DNA of 64,000 nt, taken from assembly GCA_934561555.1 (NCBI GenBank), contig CAKTGQ010000003.1:62001-126000 (forward strand), read 5' to 3'. The notes beneath the pieces are model-generated. The model saw nothing but the letters and a program-made list of their open reading frames with translations. It was not told the origin of the DNA and searched no databases. Shown in pieces: positions 42,326-50,922 of the stretch; the first letter of the stretch is position 1; each line of letters begins with the position of its first letter. A program made the position numbers and the translations under genes. The DNA comes from an uncultured Faecalibacterium sp. (GTDB lineage Bacteria > Bacillota > Clostridia > Oscillospirales > Ruminococcaceae).

Positions 42326-44203
42326 ATGAATGTACGGTTGAAACGTGCCAAGGAGCTGGCCGGCTACGCCGTGCAGCTGACAAAGGAAGAGGGCTTGCCC
42401 ACCATGGTCAAACGCGGCGCTGGCTTTGTCAAGCGCCGCTGCTTCGGCAAGCGTGCACGCTACCTGCCCGCCAAAAAGGTGCTGGAAGCGCAGCGCGCAG
42501 AGATGGTAGGCAAAACGGCGGCAGACTGCGGTCTGCCCACCATCTCGGTGCTGACCCCGCTGTATAATACCCCGGAAAAATACCTGCGGGAGTTTCTGGA
42601 TTCCTTTGTGGGGCAGACAGCCCCCAACGGGCAGCTCTGCCTTGCCGATGCTTCGGACGCCGCCCACGGGGGCATGGAGCGCATTGTAAAGGAATATCAG
42701 CAAAAAAATCAACAGATCGTATACAAAAAGATCGAAAATCAGGGCATTGCAGCCAACACCAACGCCGCCGCGCAGCTGGCAACAGGGGAATATCTGGCGC
42801 TGGCTGACCACGATGACATTCTGGCACCCCATGCCCTGTACACCATGGGCAAGGCTATCTTGCAGCTGCGGCAGCGCGGCGAGCCGGACGGCTTTCTGTA
42901 CAGCGACGAAGCCCTGTTTACCAAGAGCATCCGCCGCCCTATGGTGGCGCACTTCAAGCCGGACTACGCCCCGGACTACCTGCTGTGCTGCAACTACATC
43001 TGCCATCTGGCGGTGTTTCAAAAAGCACTGTGGGAGCAGCTGGGCGGCGAGCGCCCGGAATGCGACGGCAGTCAGGACCATGACCTTTTCCTGCGCCTGC
43101 TGGAAAAGACCGGCGGCGCCGCCCATGTGCCGCAGGTGCTCTACTACTGGCGGGTGCACGCGGGGTCTACCTCCGGCGGTGCCGATGCCAAGCCCTATGT
43201 GGCGGCAGCGGCGAAAAAGGCGCTGGCAGACCACCTGACCCGCACCGGGCGCACCGGCACAGTGGAGGACGGCTTGTTCCCCAGCACCTACCGGGTGAAG
43301 TGGGATATCGTGGGCGAACCCAAGGTGAGCATCCTCATCCCCAACAAGGACCACACCGAGGATCTGGAAAAGTGCCTGCACAGCATCTGGACAAAGACCG
43401 AATGGGAGCACTTTGAGGTCATCGTGGTGGAGAACAACTCCACCGACCCTGCTACCTTTGCCTACTATAAAAAGGCGCAGCAGCGCTACGATGGCCTGCG
43501 GGTGGTCACCTACCCGAAAAAGGGCTTCAACTTTTCCGGCATCAACAACTTTGGCCGCAAATATGCTACCGGCGAGTATCTGCTGCTGCTGAATAACGAC
43601 GTGGAGGTGCGCAGCGGCGATTGGCTCACCGAGCTTCTGCGCCAATGCGCCCACCCCGGCGGGGCGGCAGTGTGCGGCGCCATGCTCTGGTACCCGGACG
43701 AGACCATCCAGCACGCGGGCGTCATCACCGGGTTGGGCGGCTACGCGGGGCACAGCCACAAGTACAAAAAGGCCGGCGGCAGCGGCTACATGTTCCGCAC
43801 CGCCACGGTGCAGGATTTTTCCGCCGTCACCGGTGCCTGCCTGCTGGTAAAGACCAGCGTGTGGGACGAGGTAAAGGGGCTGGACGAAGCCTTTGCGGTG
43901 GCCTTCAACGATGTGGACTTCTGCCTGCGGGTGCGGGATGCGGGCTACCGCATTGCGTGGACGCCCTACGCCCAGCTGACCCACTACGAGAGCAAGAGCC
44001 GCGGCGGGGACGAAAAAGACCCGGTAAAGGCACGGCGCTTTGCCGCCGAGCAGCAGCGTCTGTACGATGTGCACGGCAGGGCGAACATCCTGCACGACCC
44101 CTACTACAACCCCAACCTGACCATGGACCGGGAGGATTTTTCCGAAAGCGATGATCTGCGCGGGCTGAAAGAGGGACGCATCACGGTGCAGTGGAGGGAA
44201 TAA
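42326..44203 (+). CDS. Double-domain glycosyltransferase family 2 protein
   Basis: A 625-residue protein with two GT-A domains in tandem. Domain one (about residues 70-310) starts I-S-V-L-T-P-L-Y-N and has a D-H-D-D metal motif near 155. Domain two (about 330-600) starts V-S-I-L-I-P-N-K-D and has N-N-D-V-E near 420. The first 60 residues are basic and helical, as in rhamnan or O-antigen polymerising transferases. It probably assembles a rhamnose-containing surface polysaccharide exported by the ABC pair just upstream. The start overlaps the ATPase stop region. Confidence 0.88.
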   Translation: MNVRLKRAKELAGYAVQLTKEEGLPTMVKRGAGFVKRRCFGKRARYLPAKKVLEAQRAEMVGKTAADCGLPTISVLTPLYNTPEKYLREFLDSFVGQTAPNGQLCLADASDAAHGGMERIVKEYQQKNQQIVYKKIENQGIAANTNAAAQLATGEYLALADHDDILAPHALYTMGKAILQLRQRGEPDGFLYSDEALFTKSIRRPMVAHFKPDYAPDYLLCCNYICHLAVFQKALWEQLGGERPECDGSQDHDLFLRLLEKTGGAAHVPQVLYYWRVHAGSTSGGADAKPYVAAAAKKALADHLTRTGRTGTVEDGLFPSTYRVKWDIVGEPKVSILIPNKDHTEDLEKCLHSIWTKTEWEHFEVIVVENNSTDPATFAYYKKAQQRYDGLRVVTYPKKGFNFSGINNFGRKYATGEYLLLLNNDVEVRSGDWLTELLRQCAHPGGAAVCGAMLWYPDETIQHAGVITGLGGYAGHSHKYKKAGGSGYMFRTATVQDFSAVTGACLLVKTSVWDEVKGLDEAFAVAFNDVDFCLRVRDAGYRIAWTPYAQLTHYESKSRGGDEKDPVKARRFAAEQQRLYDVHGRANILHDPYYNPNLTMDREDFSESDDLRGLKEGRITVQWRE

Positions 44204-44207
44204 CAGC

Positions 44208-44744
44208 ATGAACATCAAGGGTCATTTCGAGACCATCACCCGGCACAAGCTGCTGGTGATGAAATACTGCTTTGAATGCGGGTTGTATGAGCAGGGGCTT
44301 GCCCACGACCTGAGCAAGTACAGCCCCACCGAGTTCATCCCCGGGTGCATCTACTATCAGGGCGACCACAGCCCCAACGAGGCCGAGCGCGAAGCCAAGG
44401 GCTACACCTCGGCGTGGCTGCACCACAAGGGGCGCAACAAGCATCATCTGGAATACTGGATCGATTACAGCACCACCAAGACCGGCCTGACCGGCATGAA
44501 GATCCCCCTGCGGTACGTCTGCGAGATGGTGTGCGACCGGGTGGCGGCAAGCCAGATCTATCTGGGCGATAAATACACCGATGCCTCCGCGTGGGAGTAC
44601 TACCAGCGCAGCAAGGATCACTACCTGATGCACCCGGAGACCCGGGCGTTGCTGGAAAAGCTGCTGTGCATGGTGCGGGACTTAGGGCAGGAGCGCACTT
44701 TTGCCTACATGAAATTCCTGCTTGGCTGCGAGACCGATTACTGA
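44208..44744 (+). CDS. DUF5662-family protein
   Basis: A 178-residue soluble protein matching DUF5662: an N-terminal H-F-x-T-I-T-x-H-K-x-x-V segment, A-H-D-L-S-K-Y-S-P-x-E-F near residue 32, an H-H-K-x-x-N-K-H-H-x-E-Y-W motif near 72, and M-x-C-D-R near 107. The repeated His/Asp residues suggest an HD-like metal site, but no activity is known. It is four bases after the glycosyltransferase stop and shares its transcript. The terminator block of the lipoprotein array follows. Confidence 0.85.
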   Translation: MNIKGHFETITRHKLLVMKYCFECGLYEQGLAHDLSKYSPTEFIPGCIYYQGDHSPNEAEREAKGYTSAWLHHKGRNKHHLEYWIDYSTTKTGLTGMKIPLRYVCEMVCDRVAASQIYLGDKYTDASAWEYYQRSKDHYLMHPETRALLEKLLCMVRDLGQERTFAYMKFLLGCETDY

Positions 44745-44752
44745 GCATTTTT

Positions 44753-44970
44753 GCGCAAACGCCGCTGACGAAAAGTCGGCGGCGTTTTTGTATGGTTCGT
44801 GCATTGACAGCCGCCGCCTGTGGGTTTACACTGCTTTTATGGCAGACCGCATGGTCTGCCGGGGTATTTATTATTTACAGGAGGGCAAAACCTATGAAAT
44901 GTATCAAAAAACTGGTTGCGCTTACGCTGGCTGCGGTGCTGGCGCTGGCCATGCTCACCGCTTGCAGCGG
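44753..44970 (+). repeat. Tandem cassette repeat, copy 1 (terminator-promoter-signal peptide)
   Basis: The unit holds a terminator (AACGCCGCTGAC-GAAAA-GTCGGCGGCGTT, then TTTTG), the promoter TTGACA-N17-TACACT (44804-44832), a GGTCTGCCGGGGTATTTATT block, AGGAGGG and the signal-peptide codons of a lipoprotein. It is nearly identical in copies 2 and 3. Confidence 0.9.
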
Positions 44971-45379
44971 TATACCGAGCGTGCCGGACACAAGCGAACA
45001 GGCAAAGCAGATCGTGGACAGTATCAATGCGGTTCGAACGGAAAATGGCATGGAAGCGTTGAAGACCAACCCCACTGCAACGGATGTTGCCGTTAAAATG
45101 CTGAATCTGTATGTAAAGAGGTACCAAAACGAGATCACAGAAGAGGAGTACAAAACGAAACGTGATAAATTACGCGATATTCGTGTAGAGGGCAAATATA
45201 ACTATGGCTCTATGATGGGGACTGAGGAGGCTTCGGGCGAGTATATCTTGAAAAAGGATACTTGGACGAAAAGATATGACAAAGATAAGCTCGCATTCGG
45301 CTCCCGCGGGGAGTACATCGGCGTGGCTGTTAAAATAATGAGCAATGGTAAGAGAGCTACGGTCATTCTCTATTACTGA
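44894..45379 (+). CDS. Lipoprotein of a tandem family, copy 1 (CAP-like)
   Basis: A 161-residue predicted lipoprotein. Residues 1-24 form a lipoprotein signal ending L-T-A-C, almost identical to copies 2 and 3. The mature part begins with Q-I-V-D-S-I-N-A-V-R-T-E-N-G-M, which resembles the first helix of CAP/SCP domains (N-x-x-R-x-x-x-G), but is too short for a full CAP fold. The rest is lysine- and tyrosine-rich. The function is unknown, with surface location expected. Its own promoter and AGGAGGG lie in the repeated upstream unit. Confidence 0.75.
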   Translation: MKCIKKLVALTLAAVLALAMLTACSGIPSVPDTSEQAKQIVDSINAVRTENGMEALKTNPTATDVAVKMLNLYVKRYQNEITEEEYKTKRDKLRDIRVEGKYNYGSMMGTEEASGEYILKKDTWTKRYDKDKLAFGSRGEYIGVAVKIMSNGKRATVILYY

Positions 45380-45436
45380 TTTATGAGGCAAGGCTTTTGG
45401 AGCGTTGCAAAATGGCTCCTTGAATCATAATGGGCA

Positions 45437-45487
45437 AAACCCGGAACCTTTTCAGCGCCAGAATGGCGCAAAAGGCTCCGGGTTTCT
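45437..45487 (+). terminator. Terminator after lipoprotein copy 1
   Basis: AAACCCGGAACCTTTTC pairs with AAAAGGCTCCGGGTTT over an inner GCGCCA/TGGCGC stem. It precedes the repeated terminator of copy 2, so this gap has two. Confidence 0.75.
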
Positions 45488-45531
45488 GTTGTTGCATACG
45501 TCTTTTTTTAGGGGTTCAGTGGCGGACCGGT

Positions 45532-45740
45532 GCCGCTGACGAAAAGTCGGCGGCGTTTTTGTGTGGTTCGTGCATTGACAGCCGCCGCCCGTGGGGTTAC
45601 ACTATTTTTAAGGCAGAGCGCATGGTCTGCCGGGGTATTTTTCATTTACAGGAGGGCAAAACCTATGAAATGCATCAAAAAACTGGTTGCGCTTACGCTG
45701 GCTGCAGTGCTGGCACTGGCTATGCTCACCGCTTGCGGCA
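45532..45740 (+). repeat. Tandem cassette repeat, copy 2
   Basis: Same unit as copy 1, with the promoter TTGACA at 45575-45580 and TACACT at 45598-45603. The left end is cut to GCCGCTGACG, lacking the GCGCAAAC lead, and is joined to unrelated sequence. Confidence 0.9.
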
Positions 45741-46171
45741 GTACACCGAGCGTGCCGGAGACAACAGAAGAAACAAAGCAGATCGTGGACAACATCAATG
45801 CGGTTCGGACGGAAAATGGCCTGTCGGCACTGGAGATCAACACGGCTGCAATGAACGTGGCTAATAAAATTTTAGCGGTACAGGAAAAGAAGAAGCTGGA
45901 CCTGATCTCGGAAGAGAACTACCAAAAGGAAATGCGTGAGCTGTACGCCATTAAGGTGGCTGGCAGAAGCTACATCGGATATTTGGCAACGACAACTAGA
46001 TCCTCGGGCGAGAAGTCTTTGACGAAGGAAGATTGGCAGAAAACGTATGATTCGAACAAGATGAATTATAGTGATTGTCGGATCGTGCGCAGCGCTGATG
46101 CAAAATATGTTGGTGTTGTTATGAAACAGATCAGCAATGGTAAGTATATTACGGTAATTGTGACTTACTGA
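45665..46171 (+). CDS. Lipoprotein of a tandem family, copy 2 (CAP-like)
   Basis: A 168-residue paralogue of copy 1. The signal peptide and first mature residues (I-V-D-N-I-N-A-V-R-T-E-N-G-L) are closely conserved, then the sequences diverge while keeping the same length and an end with S-N-G-K-x-x-x-V-I-x-x-Y. The lipobox is L-T-A-C-G. It has its own promoter and terminator in the array. The function is unknown. The pattern of conserved 5' ends and divergent mature domains suggests duplication followed by selection for variation. Confidence 0.75.
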   Translation: MKCIKKLVALTLAAVLALAMLTACGSTPSVPETTEETKQIVDNINAVRTENGLSALEINTAAMNVANKILAVQEKKKLDLISEENYQKEMRELYAIKVAGRSYIGYLATTTRSSGEKSLTKEDWQKTYDSNKMNYSDCRIVRSADAKYVGVVMKQISNGKYITVIVTY

Positions 46172-46187
46172 TCTATAATTTGAAACC

Positions 46188-46403
46188 GCGCAAACGCCGC
46201 TGACGAAAAGTCGGCGGCGTTTTTGTGTGGTTCGTGCATTGACAGCCGCCGCCTGTGGGGGTACACTATTTTTAAGGCAGACCGCATGGCCTGCCGGGGT
46301 ATTTATTATTTACAGGAGGGCAAAACCTATGAAATGCATCAAAAAACTGGTTGCACTTACGCTGGCTGCTGTGCTGGCACTGGCTATGCTTACCGCTTGC
46401 GGC
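46188..46403 (+). repeat. Tandem cassette repeat, copy 3
   Basis: Full unit, with promoter TTGACA (46239-46244) and TACACT (46262-46267) and the conserved signal-peptide region. About 20 bases upstream are also shared with the fourth partial unit. Confidence 0.9.
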
Positions 46404-46820
46404 GGGGGCGGCGTACAGGTCGATCTGCAGAAGTCCAGAGAGATTTTGGGTGTGGTCAATGAGAGACGCACCGCTGGCGGAAAATCCGAGTTGGTTTTGA
46501 GTGAAGAAGCGAGCCTGCTGCTGGGTGACTTGGCAAGAGTGTCGGCTACGAGTGGTGGCGGTAATTTGGAAGAAACTACATACAAGAACACACGGGCTAA
46601 GGTATTCGACCTTGCGATTGATGGAAAGAAAGTGTCCAGAGTCGATGCTTATATATTCTATCATACACCTGTAAGTGACGTGAAGAACGTAGTGGAAAGA
46701 AATCCGCAGTGGTTTATCCATGACGAGGAAAGTGACGCAAACTATGTTGCGATCGCTGCTTATGAAGGCATGAATGAATCTAGTTCTGCATGCGTTGTTT
46801 TTGTGATAACGGCAAATTGA
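46329..46820 (+). CDS. Lipoprotein of a tandem family, copy 3
   Basis: A 163-residue paralogue with the same signal peptide (M-K-C-I-K-K-L-V-A-L, lipobox L-T-A-C-G) but the most divergent mature part. It keeps the CAP-like opening as V-V-N-E-R-R-T-A-G-G-K and L-x-L-S-E-E-A-S-L-L-L-G-D-L-A-R, which fits the first two CAP helices better than copies 1 and 2. The C-terminus ends in a beta-strand pattern (A-C-V-V-F-V-I-T-A-N). The function is unknown. Confidence 0.75.
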   Translation: MKCIKKLVALTLAAVLALAMLTACGGGGVQVDLQKSREILGVVNERRTAGGKSELVLSEEASLLLGDLARVSATSGGGNLEETTYKNTRAKVFDLAIDGKKVSRVDAYIFYHTPVSDVKNVVERNPQWFIHDEESDANYVAIAAYEGMNESSSACVVFVITAN

Positions 46821-46821
46821 T

Positions 46822-46890
46822 GCTTACTGATTTGTAATTTGAAACCGCGCAAACGCCGCTGACGAAAAGTCGGCGGCGTTTTTGTGTGGT
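46822..46890 (+). repeat. Tandem cassette repeat, copy 4 (terminator only)
   Basis: The first 70 bases of the unit (CTTACTGATTTGTAATTTG, CGCGCAAACGCCGC, hairpin, GTTTTTGTGTGGT) are present without promoter or gene. It therefore serves as the final terminator and marks the right edge of the array. Confidence 0.85.
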
Positions 46891-46903
46891 CTGCCGGACA
46901 ATG

Positions 46904-46953
46904 CAAAAACACCCCGGCCGGGCGGTTTTACCGCTTGGCCGGGGTGTTGTTTT
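46904..46953. terminator. Bidirectional terminator right of the lipoprotein array
   Basis: AAAAACACCCCGGCC pairs with GGCCGGGGTGTTGTTTTT around GGGCGGTTTTACCGCTT. T-rich ends occur on both strands. It serves mainly the 41-residue gene on the minus strand. Confidence 0.8.
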
Positions 46954-46965
46954 TGCAAGAAATAA

Positions 46966-47091
46966 TTACTGCTCGTTTTCGTAGATCTTGATATAGCGCG
47001 GGGCGCTTTTATCCTGCCAGAACAGCAGAATGGCGGTCAGGGCGACAGCCAGTGTGGTGAGGACGGCGAGCAGAGCTTTGAGAACTTTCAT
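46966..47091 (-). CDS. Small single-pass membrane protein
   Basis: A 41-residue protein: M-K-V-L-K, a hydrophobic helix of about 20 residues, and a polar tail (W-Q-D-K-S-A-P-R-Y-I-K-I-Y-E-N-E-Q). It is too short for most gene callers, but it has GGAGG eight bases before the ATG, a consensus promoter and a terminator 13 bases after the stop. The function is unknown. Small proteins like this often bind membrane complexes, and the Rnf genes start 320 bases away on the other strand. Confidence 0.6.
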   Translation of the reverse strand: MKVLKALLAVLTTLAVALTAILLFWQDKSAPRYIKIYENEQ

Positions 47092-47157
47092 GGTTTGGTG
47101 CCTCCTTGTGAAGTTCGGGAGCGGAGCGGGGGACGTTCCGCCTGTCATGTTAGGTAT

Positions 47158-47186
47158 AGTATAGCATATTCCCGCAGTAAAGGCAA
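47158..47186 (-). promoter_or_regulatory. Promoter of the 41-residue protein gene
   Basis: Minus strand TTGCCT (47181-47186), 17 bases, TATACT (47158-47163), about 65 bases before the ATG. Confidence 0.6.
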
Positions 47187-47222
47187 ACGGCAGAAGGGGG
47201 AGAACAAAAAGAAAAATACGGT

Positions 47223-47240
47223 GGTTAGTTAAAACTAATT
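47223..47240. promoter_or_regulatory. GGTTAG-N6-CTAATT operator, rnf
   Basis: GGTTAG-TTAAAA-CTAATT, matching the pflB and sRNA palindromes except for the last two bases. It lies about 55 bases upstream of the rnf -35, where an activator could act. Confidence 0.5.
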
Positions 47241-47294
47241 GACGAAAACGAATAAGAAAGTTCAGGAAAATTCATCATTTGGGGCGTGATGTCG

Positions 47295-47322
47295 TTGACT
47301 TCCCGCGCCAAAATGATACAAT
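47295..47322 (+). promoter_or_regulatory. Promoter of the rnf operon
   Basis: TTGACT (47295-47300), 16 bases, TACAAT (47317-47322), 89 bases before rnfC. GAGGGGATGGC-type sequence in the leader is not a good start site for rnfC. Confidence 0.65.
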
Positions 47323-47411
47323 AAGTGTGTTAAGCAGCTGCTGTCCCTGTACCAGTGCGCCTGCATGGGCGAGGGGATGGCAATTCAAGCAGAATGGGGG
47401 ATTTGAAATCC

Positions 47412-48728
47412 ATGTTGAACAAGCTGAAACGTGCGGCGCTTGGCGCGCATACGCCGCATGACAAGGCAACTGCTGCAAGCAAACCTGTCCCGATGCCTCT
47501 GCCCGCGCAGGTACGCATCCTTATGAGCCAGCACATTGGCGCACCCGCCAAGGCACTGGTGAAAAAAGGCGATGAAGTGTTCGTTGGCACCAAGATCGGT
47601 GAGGCGGGCGGCTTTGTCTCCGCAAACATCCACTCCAGCGTTTCCGGTACGGTAGCTGCAGTGGAGGCTTTCCGTCTGTCCAATGGCCGTATGTGCGATT
47701 CTGTTGTCATCAAGACCGATGGCAAGCAGACCGTAGACCCGGCCGTCAAGGCACCGGAAGTCACCGATAAGGCCAGCTTCCTTGCTGCCGTGCGCGAGTG
47801 CGGTCTGGTCGGTCTGGGCGGCGCAGGCTTCCCCACCGATGTGAAGCTGCAGCCCAAGCAGCCGGTGGATACTTTGCTGATCAACGCCTCCGAGTGCGAG
47901 GTGTGGCTGACCAGCGACACGCAGGAGATGCTGGAGTGCAGCGATGATATCATCCGCGGCATCAAGGCTGTGCAGAAGTATACCGGTATCCCCAAGTGCA
48001 TCATTGGTATTGAGAACAACAAGCCCGAGTGCATCGACCTGCTGTGCAAAAAGACCAAGGACGACAGCGCTATCGAGGTAAAGCCCCTGCCCAGTGTCTA
48101 CGGTACCGGCGCAGAGCTGATCCTGATCGAGAAGTGCCTCGGCCGCGAGGTGCCCCACGGCGGTCTGCCCGCCGATGCAGGCGCTATCGTGATGAACGTG
48201 ACCAGCGTTTCCACGCTGGGTAAGTATCTGGCTACCGGTATGCCGGTGGTCCAGCGTACCATCACCGTGGACGGCGATGCCTGCGCAAAGCCCCAGAATG
48301 TTGTTGTGCCCGTGGGCACCGCCTATCAGGACATTCTGGACTATGTGGGCGTCAAGGGCGAGCTGGGCAAGGTGGTTGCCGGTGGTGCCATGATGGGCCC
48401 CGCTGTGGAGAACCTTTCCTACCCCACCACCAAGACCACTTCCGGTCTGATCCTGCTGAGCAAGGCTGCTGCACAGCCCGCACCGGTCAACCCCTGCATC
48501 CGCTGCGGCCGCTGCGTGGAGTACTGCCCCATGGGTCTGGAGCCCGTGGAGGTCAATCAGGCCTACGCCGCCCGCGATGTGCAGGAGCTGGGCAAGCTGC
48601 ACGCTGACTACTGCTTCAACTGCGGCAGCTGCTCCTTCGTCTGCCCGGCAAAGCGCCCGGTCACCCAGATGATGAGTCTGGCCAAGGCCTTCTATCTTGG
48701 CGAAATCAAAAAAGGAGGCAATAAGTAA
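47412..48728 (+). CDS. rnfC: Rnf electron transport complex subunit C
   Basis: A 438-residue peripheral subunit. A barrel-sandwich (biotinyl-like) region near residues 40-95 comes first. The NADH/FMN domain follows, with G-L-G-G-A-G-F-P-T near 135 and E-C-E near 160. Two [4Fe-4S] ferredoxin motifs complete it (C-I-R-C-G-R-C-V-E-Y-C near 360 and C-F-N-C-G-S-C-S-F-V-C near 400). It is the NADH-facing module of Rnf. ATG 47412 was chosen for GGGGGA upstream. An in-frame ATG at 47394 is possible. The stop overlaps the rnfD start by one base. Confidence 0.95.
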   Translation: MLNKLKRAALGAHTPHDKATAASKPVPMPLPAQVRILMSQHIGAPAKALVKKGDEVFVGTKIGEAGGFVSANIHSSVSGTVAAVEAFRLSNGRMCDSVVIKTDGKQTVDPAVKAPEVTDKASFLAAVRECGLVGLGGAGFPTDVKLQPKQPVDTLLINASECEVWLTSDTQEMLECSDDIIRGIKAVQKYTGIPKCIIGIENNKPECIDLLCKKTKDDSAIEVKPLPSVYGTGAELILIEKCLGREVPHGGLPADAGAIVMNVTSVSTLGKYLATGMPVVQRTITVDGDACAKPQNVVVPVGTAYQDILDYVGVKGELGKVVAGGAMMGPAVENLSYPTTKTTSGLILLSKAAAQPAPVNPCIRCGRCVEYCPMGLEPVEVNQAYAARDVQELGKLHADYCFNCGSCSFVCPAKRPVTQMMSLAKAFYLGEIKKGGNK

Positions 48729-49687
48729 TGGATACGAAGCTTATTGTTTCGGCTTCCCCGCACGTCCGCAGTGACGAGACCACCCAGAGCCTGATGGCTA
48801 ACGTGATCGTTGCACTGTGCCCCTGCGTGGTTGCCTCTGCGATCATTTTCGGCGTGCGCGCCCTGCTGGTCACCGCCGTTTCCGTGGTGGCCTGTGTGGC
48901 CTTTGAGTGGCTGTACTGCAAGCTGCTGAAGCGCCCGAACCCCATCAGCGACCTGTCCGCTGTGGTCACCGGCATCATTCTGGCCATGAACGTGCCCGTG
49001 GGCATGCCCATCGGTCAGCTGATCATCGGCGATCTGGTGGCTATCATCGTTGTCAAGCAGCTGTTCGGCGGCATTGGCATGAACTTTGCAAACCCCGCTC
49101 TGGTGGGCCGTATCGTGCTGTTTATCAGCTTTGCCGGTTCCATGAATAAGTGGGTGTTCCCGGATGCAGCGGTGGACCAGCTGTCCAAGGCTACCCCGCT
49201 GGCTGTGGCAGATCCTTCCAAGCTGAGCCTGCTGGATCTGTTCATGGGCATCCACGGCGGTGTGCTGGGCGAGACCTGCGCACTGGCTATCGTGCTGGGC
49301 CTTGTCTATCTGGTGGCTACCAAGACCATCAGCATCGCCATCCCGGCTTCCTACGTTGGCAGCGTGTTCGTGTTCTACCTGATCGCTACCAAGGATCTGC
49401 ACACCGCACTGGTTGCTGTGCTGAGCGGCGGTCTGCTGTTCGGCGCTGTGTTCATGGCTACCGACTACGTTACCAGCCCCTTTACCCTGAAGGGCAAGCT
49501 GGTGTACGGCGTGTGCCTTGGCATCGTTACCTTTGCTATCCGCTACTGGGGCAGCTACACCGAGGGCGTGTCCTTCGCACTGCTGTTCATGAACCTGTGG
49601 GTCCCGTACATCAATGATCTGACCCGTCAGACCCCGTATGGCTATGTGAAGCCTGCAAAGAAAGCGAAGGAGGGTGCTGGCAAATGA
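48728..49687 (+). CDS. rnfD: Rnf electron transport complex subunit D
   Basis: A 319-residue membrane subunit with about nine helices. The covalent FMN site is T156 in S-K-A-T-P-L-A (family S-G-A-T-P-L). It passes electrons across the membrane toward RnfG and helps drive ion pumping. Its ends overlap rnfC (one base) and rnfG (four bases, ATGA), showing tight coupling. Confidence 0.95.
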   Translation: MDTKLIVSASPHVRSDETTQSLMANVIVALCPCVVASAIIFGVRALLVTAVSVVACVAFEWLYCKLLKRPNPISDLSAVVTGIILAMNVPVGMPIGQLIIGDLVAIIVVKQLFGGIGMNFANPALVGRIVLFISFAGSMNKWVFPDAAVDQLSKATPLAVADPSKLSLLDLFMGIHGGVLGETCALAIVLGLVYLVATKTISIAIPASYVGSVFVFYLIATKDLHTALVAVLSGGLLFGAVFMATDYVTSPFTLKGKLVYGVCLGIVTFAIRYWGSYTEGVSFALLFMNLWVPYINDLTRQTPYGYVKPAKKAKEGAGK

Positions 49688-50238
49688 GTAAGACTGCAAA
49701 TTCCAGCTGGGAAAGCACCGGTAAGCCCATCGTTGTGCTGACCGTCATCTCTCTGATCGTCAGCCTGCTGCTGGCTCTGGTGAACGGCATGACCGCTCCC
49801 GTTATCAAGGAGAACACCCGCCGCACCACGTTGGCTGCTTATGTCAGCGTGATGCCCTCTGTTTCGGACGCAGCTACGCTGGAGGAAGTTACCGATTACA
49901 CCACCGCCAATGTTACCGGCGTGGTGAAGGCGCAGGACGGCGGCATTGCCATCAAGGCCGAGGAAAAGGGCTTTGACGGCGGCATTCTGACCGTCATCAT
50001 GGGCTTCGACGCCAACGGCGCCGAGACCGGCATCTGGGTGGACGCTTCTACCCAGACCAAGGGCATCGGCTCCAATGTGTCCACCGAGGACTATCTGGCA
50101 CAGTTCAACGGCATGGACGGCACCAAGAACATTGTGATGAATCAGGATTTCGATGCGTACAGTGGCGCAACCATTTCGTCCACCGCTCTGTTTGCTGCCA
50201 TCAATGATTGTATCAACTGCTTCAACGAGCTGGCATAA
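49684..50238 (+). CDS. rnfG: Rnf electron transport complex subunit G
   Basis: A 184-residue subunit with one N-terminal membrane helix (about 16-36) and an external FMN-binding domain. The covalent flavin threonine is T163 in Y-S-G-A-T-I-S-S. The family's G-x-x-x-x-I-x-V-M-x-G-F-D strand occurs near 105. It relays electrons between RnfD and the ferredoxin side. It starts at an ATG overlapping the rnfD stop. Confidence 0.94.
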   Translation: MSKTANSSWESTGKPIVVLTVISLIVSLLLALVNGMTAPVIKENTRRTTLAAYVSVMPSVSDAATLEEVTDYTTANVTGVVKAQDGGIAIKAEEKGFDGGILTVIMGFDANGAETGIWVDASTQTKGIGSNVSTEDYLAQFNGMDGTKNIVMNQDFDAYSGATISSTALFAAINDCINCFNELA

Positions 50239-50255
50239 AAGGAGGTTGGTAAGAA

Positions 50256-50921
50256 ATGGCACAAGAAAATAAGTCCAAGGTAAGCATCCTTACCAACGGC
50301 ATCATCAAAGAAAACCCTGTTCTGCGTCTGGTTCTGGGCACCTGCTCCATTCTGGCCGTTACCACGGCAGTTTCCAACGCACTGGGCATGGGCGCAGCCT
50401 TCACCTTCGTGCTGGTGTGCTCCAATATCATGATCTCCCTGCTGCGCAAGGTGATCCCCGGCAAGGTGCATCTGCCCTGCTACATCGTCATCATTGCAGG
50501 CTTCGTGACCATCGTGCAGATGTTCATGCAGGCCTACATGGAAAGCCTGTACAACGCACTGGGCGTGTTCCTGCCCCTGATCGTTGTCAACTGTATCATT
50601 CTGGGCCGTGCCGAGATGTTCGCCTGCAAGAACAATGTGGTGGATTCCGCACTGGACGGCGTGGGCATGGGCCTCGGCTACACCCTCACCGCTACCCTGA
50701 TGGCCTCCATCCGTGAGATCCTGGGCAGCGGCACTTGGCTGGGCTTCCAGATCATTCCGGAAAGCGTTGCCAAGGTGTCCATCATGACGCAGGCTCCCGG
50801 CGCCTTCTTCTGCTACGGCATCCTGATGGCAGGCTGCATCTGGCTGGAAGGCAAGCTGGACGCGCGCATCGAGCGCAAGAGCTGCTGTGATCTTGACAAT
50901 CTGAAGAAGGAGGCGGAATAA
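50256..50921 (+). CDS. rnfE: Rnf electron transport complex subunit E
   Basis: A 221-residue integral membrane subunit with six helices, homologous to RnfA in inverted topology. Conserved N-P-V-L-R-L-V-L-G-T-C and Y-I-V-I-I-A-G-F-V-T segments lie near residues 20 and 73, and the C-terminus carries a short cytoplasmic tail with two Cys. Together with RnfA it holds the intramembrane Fe-S site of the pump. AAGGAGG precedes the ATG. Confidence 0.94.
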   Translation: MAQENKSKVSILTNGIIKENPVLRLVLGTCSILAVTTAVSNALGMGAAFTFVLVCSNIMISLLRKVIPGKVHLPCYIVIIAGFVTIVQMFMQAYMESLYNALGVFLPLIVVNCIILGRAEMFACKNNVVDSALDGVGMGLGYTLTATLMASIREILGSGTWLGFQIIPESVAKVSIMTQAPGAFFCYGILMAGCIWLEGKLDARIERKSCCDLDNLKKEAE

Positions 50922-50922
50922 G

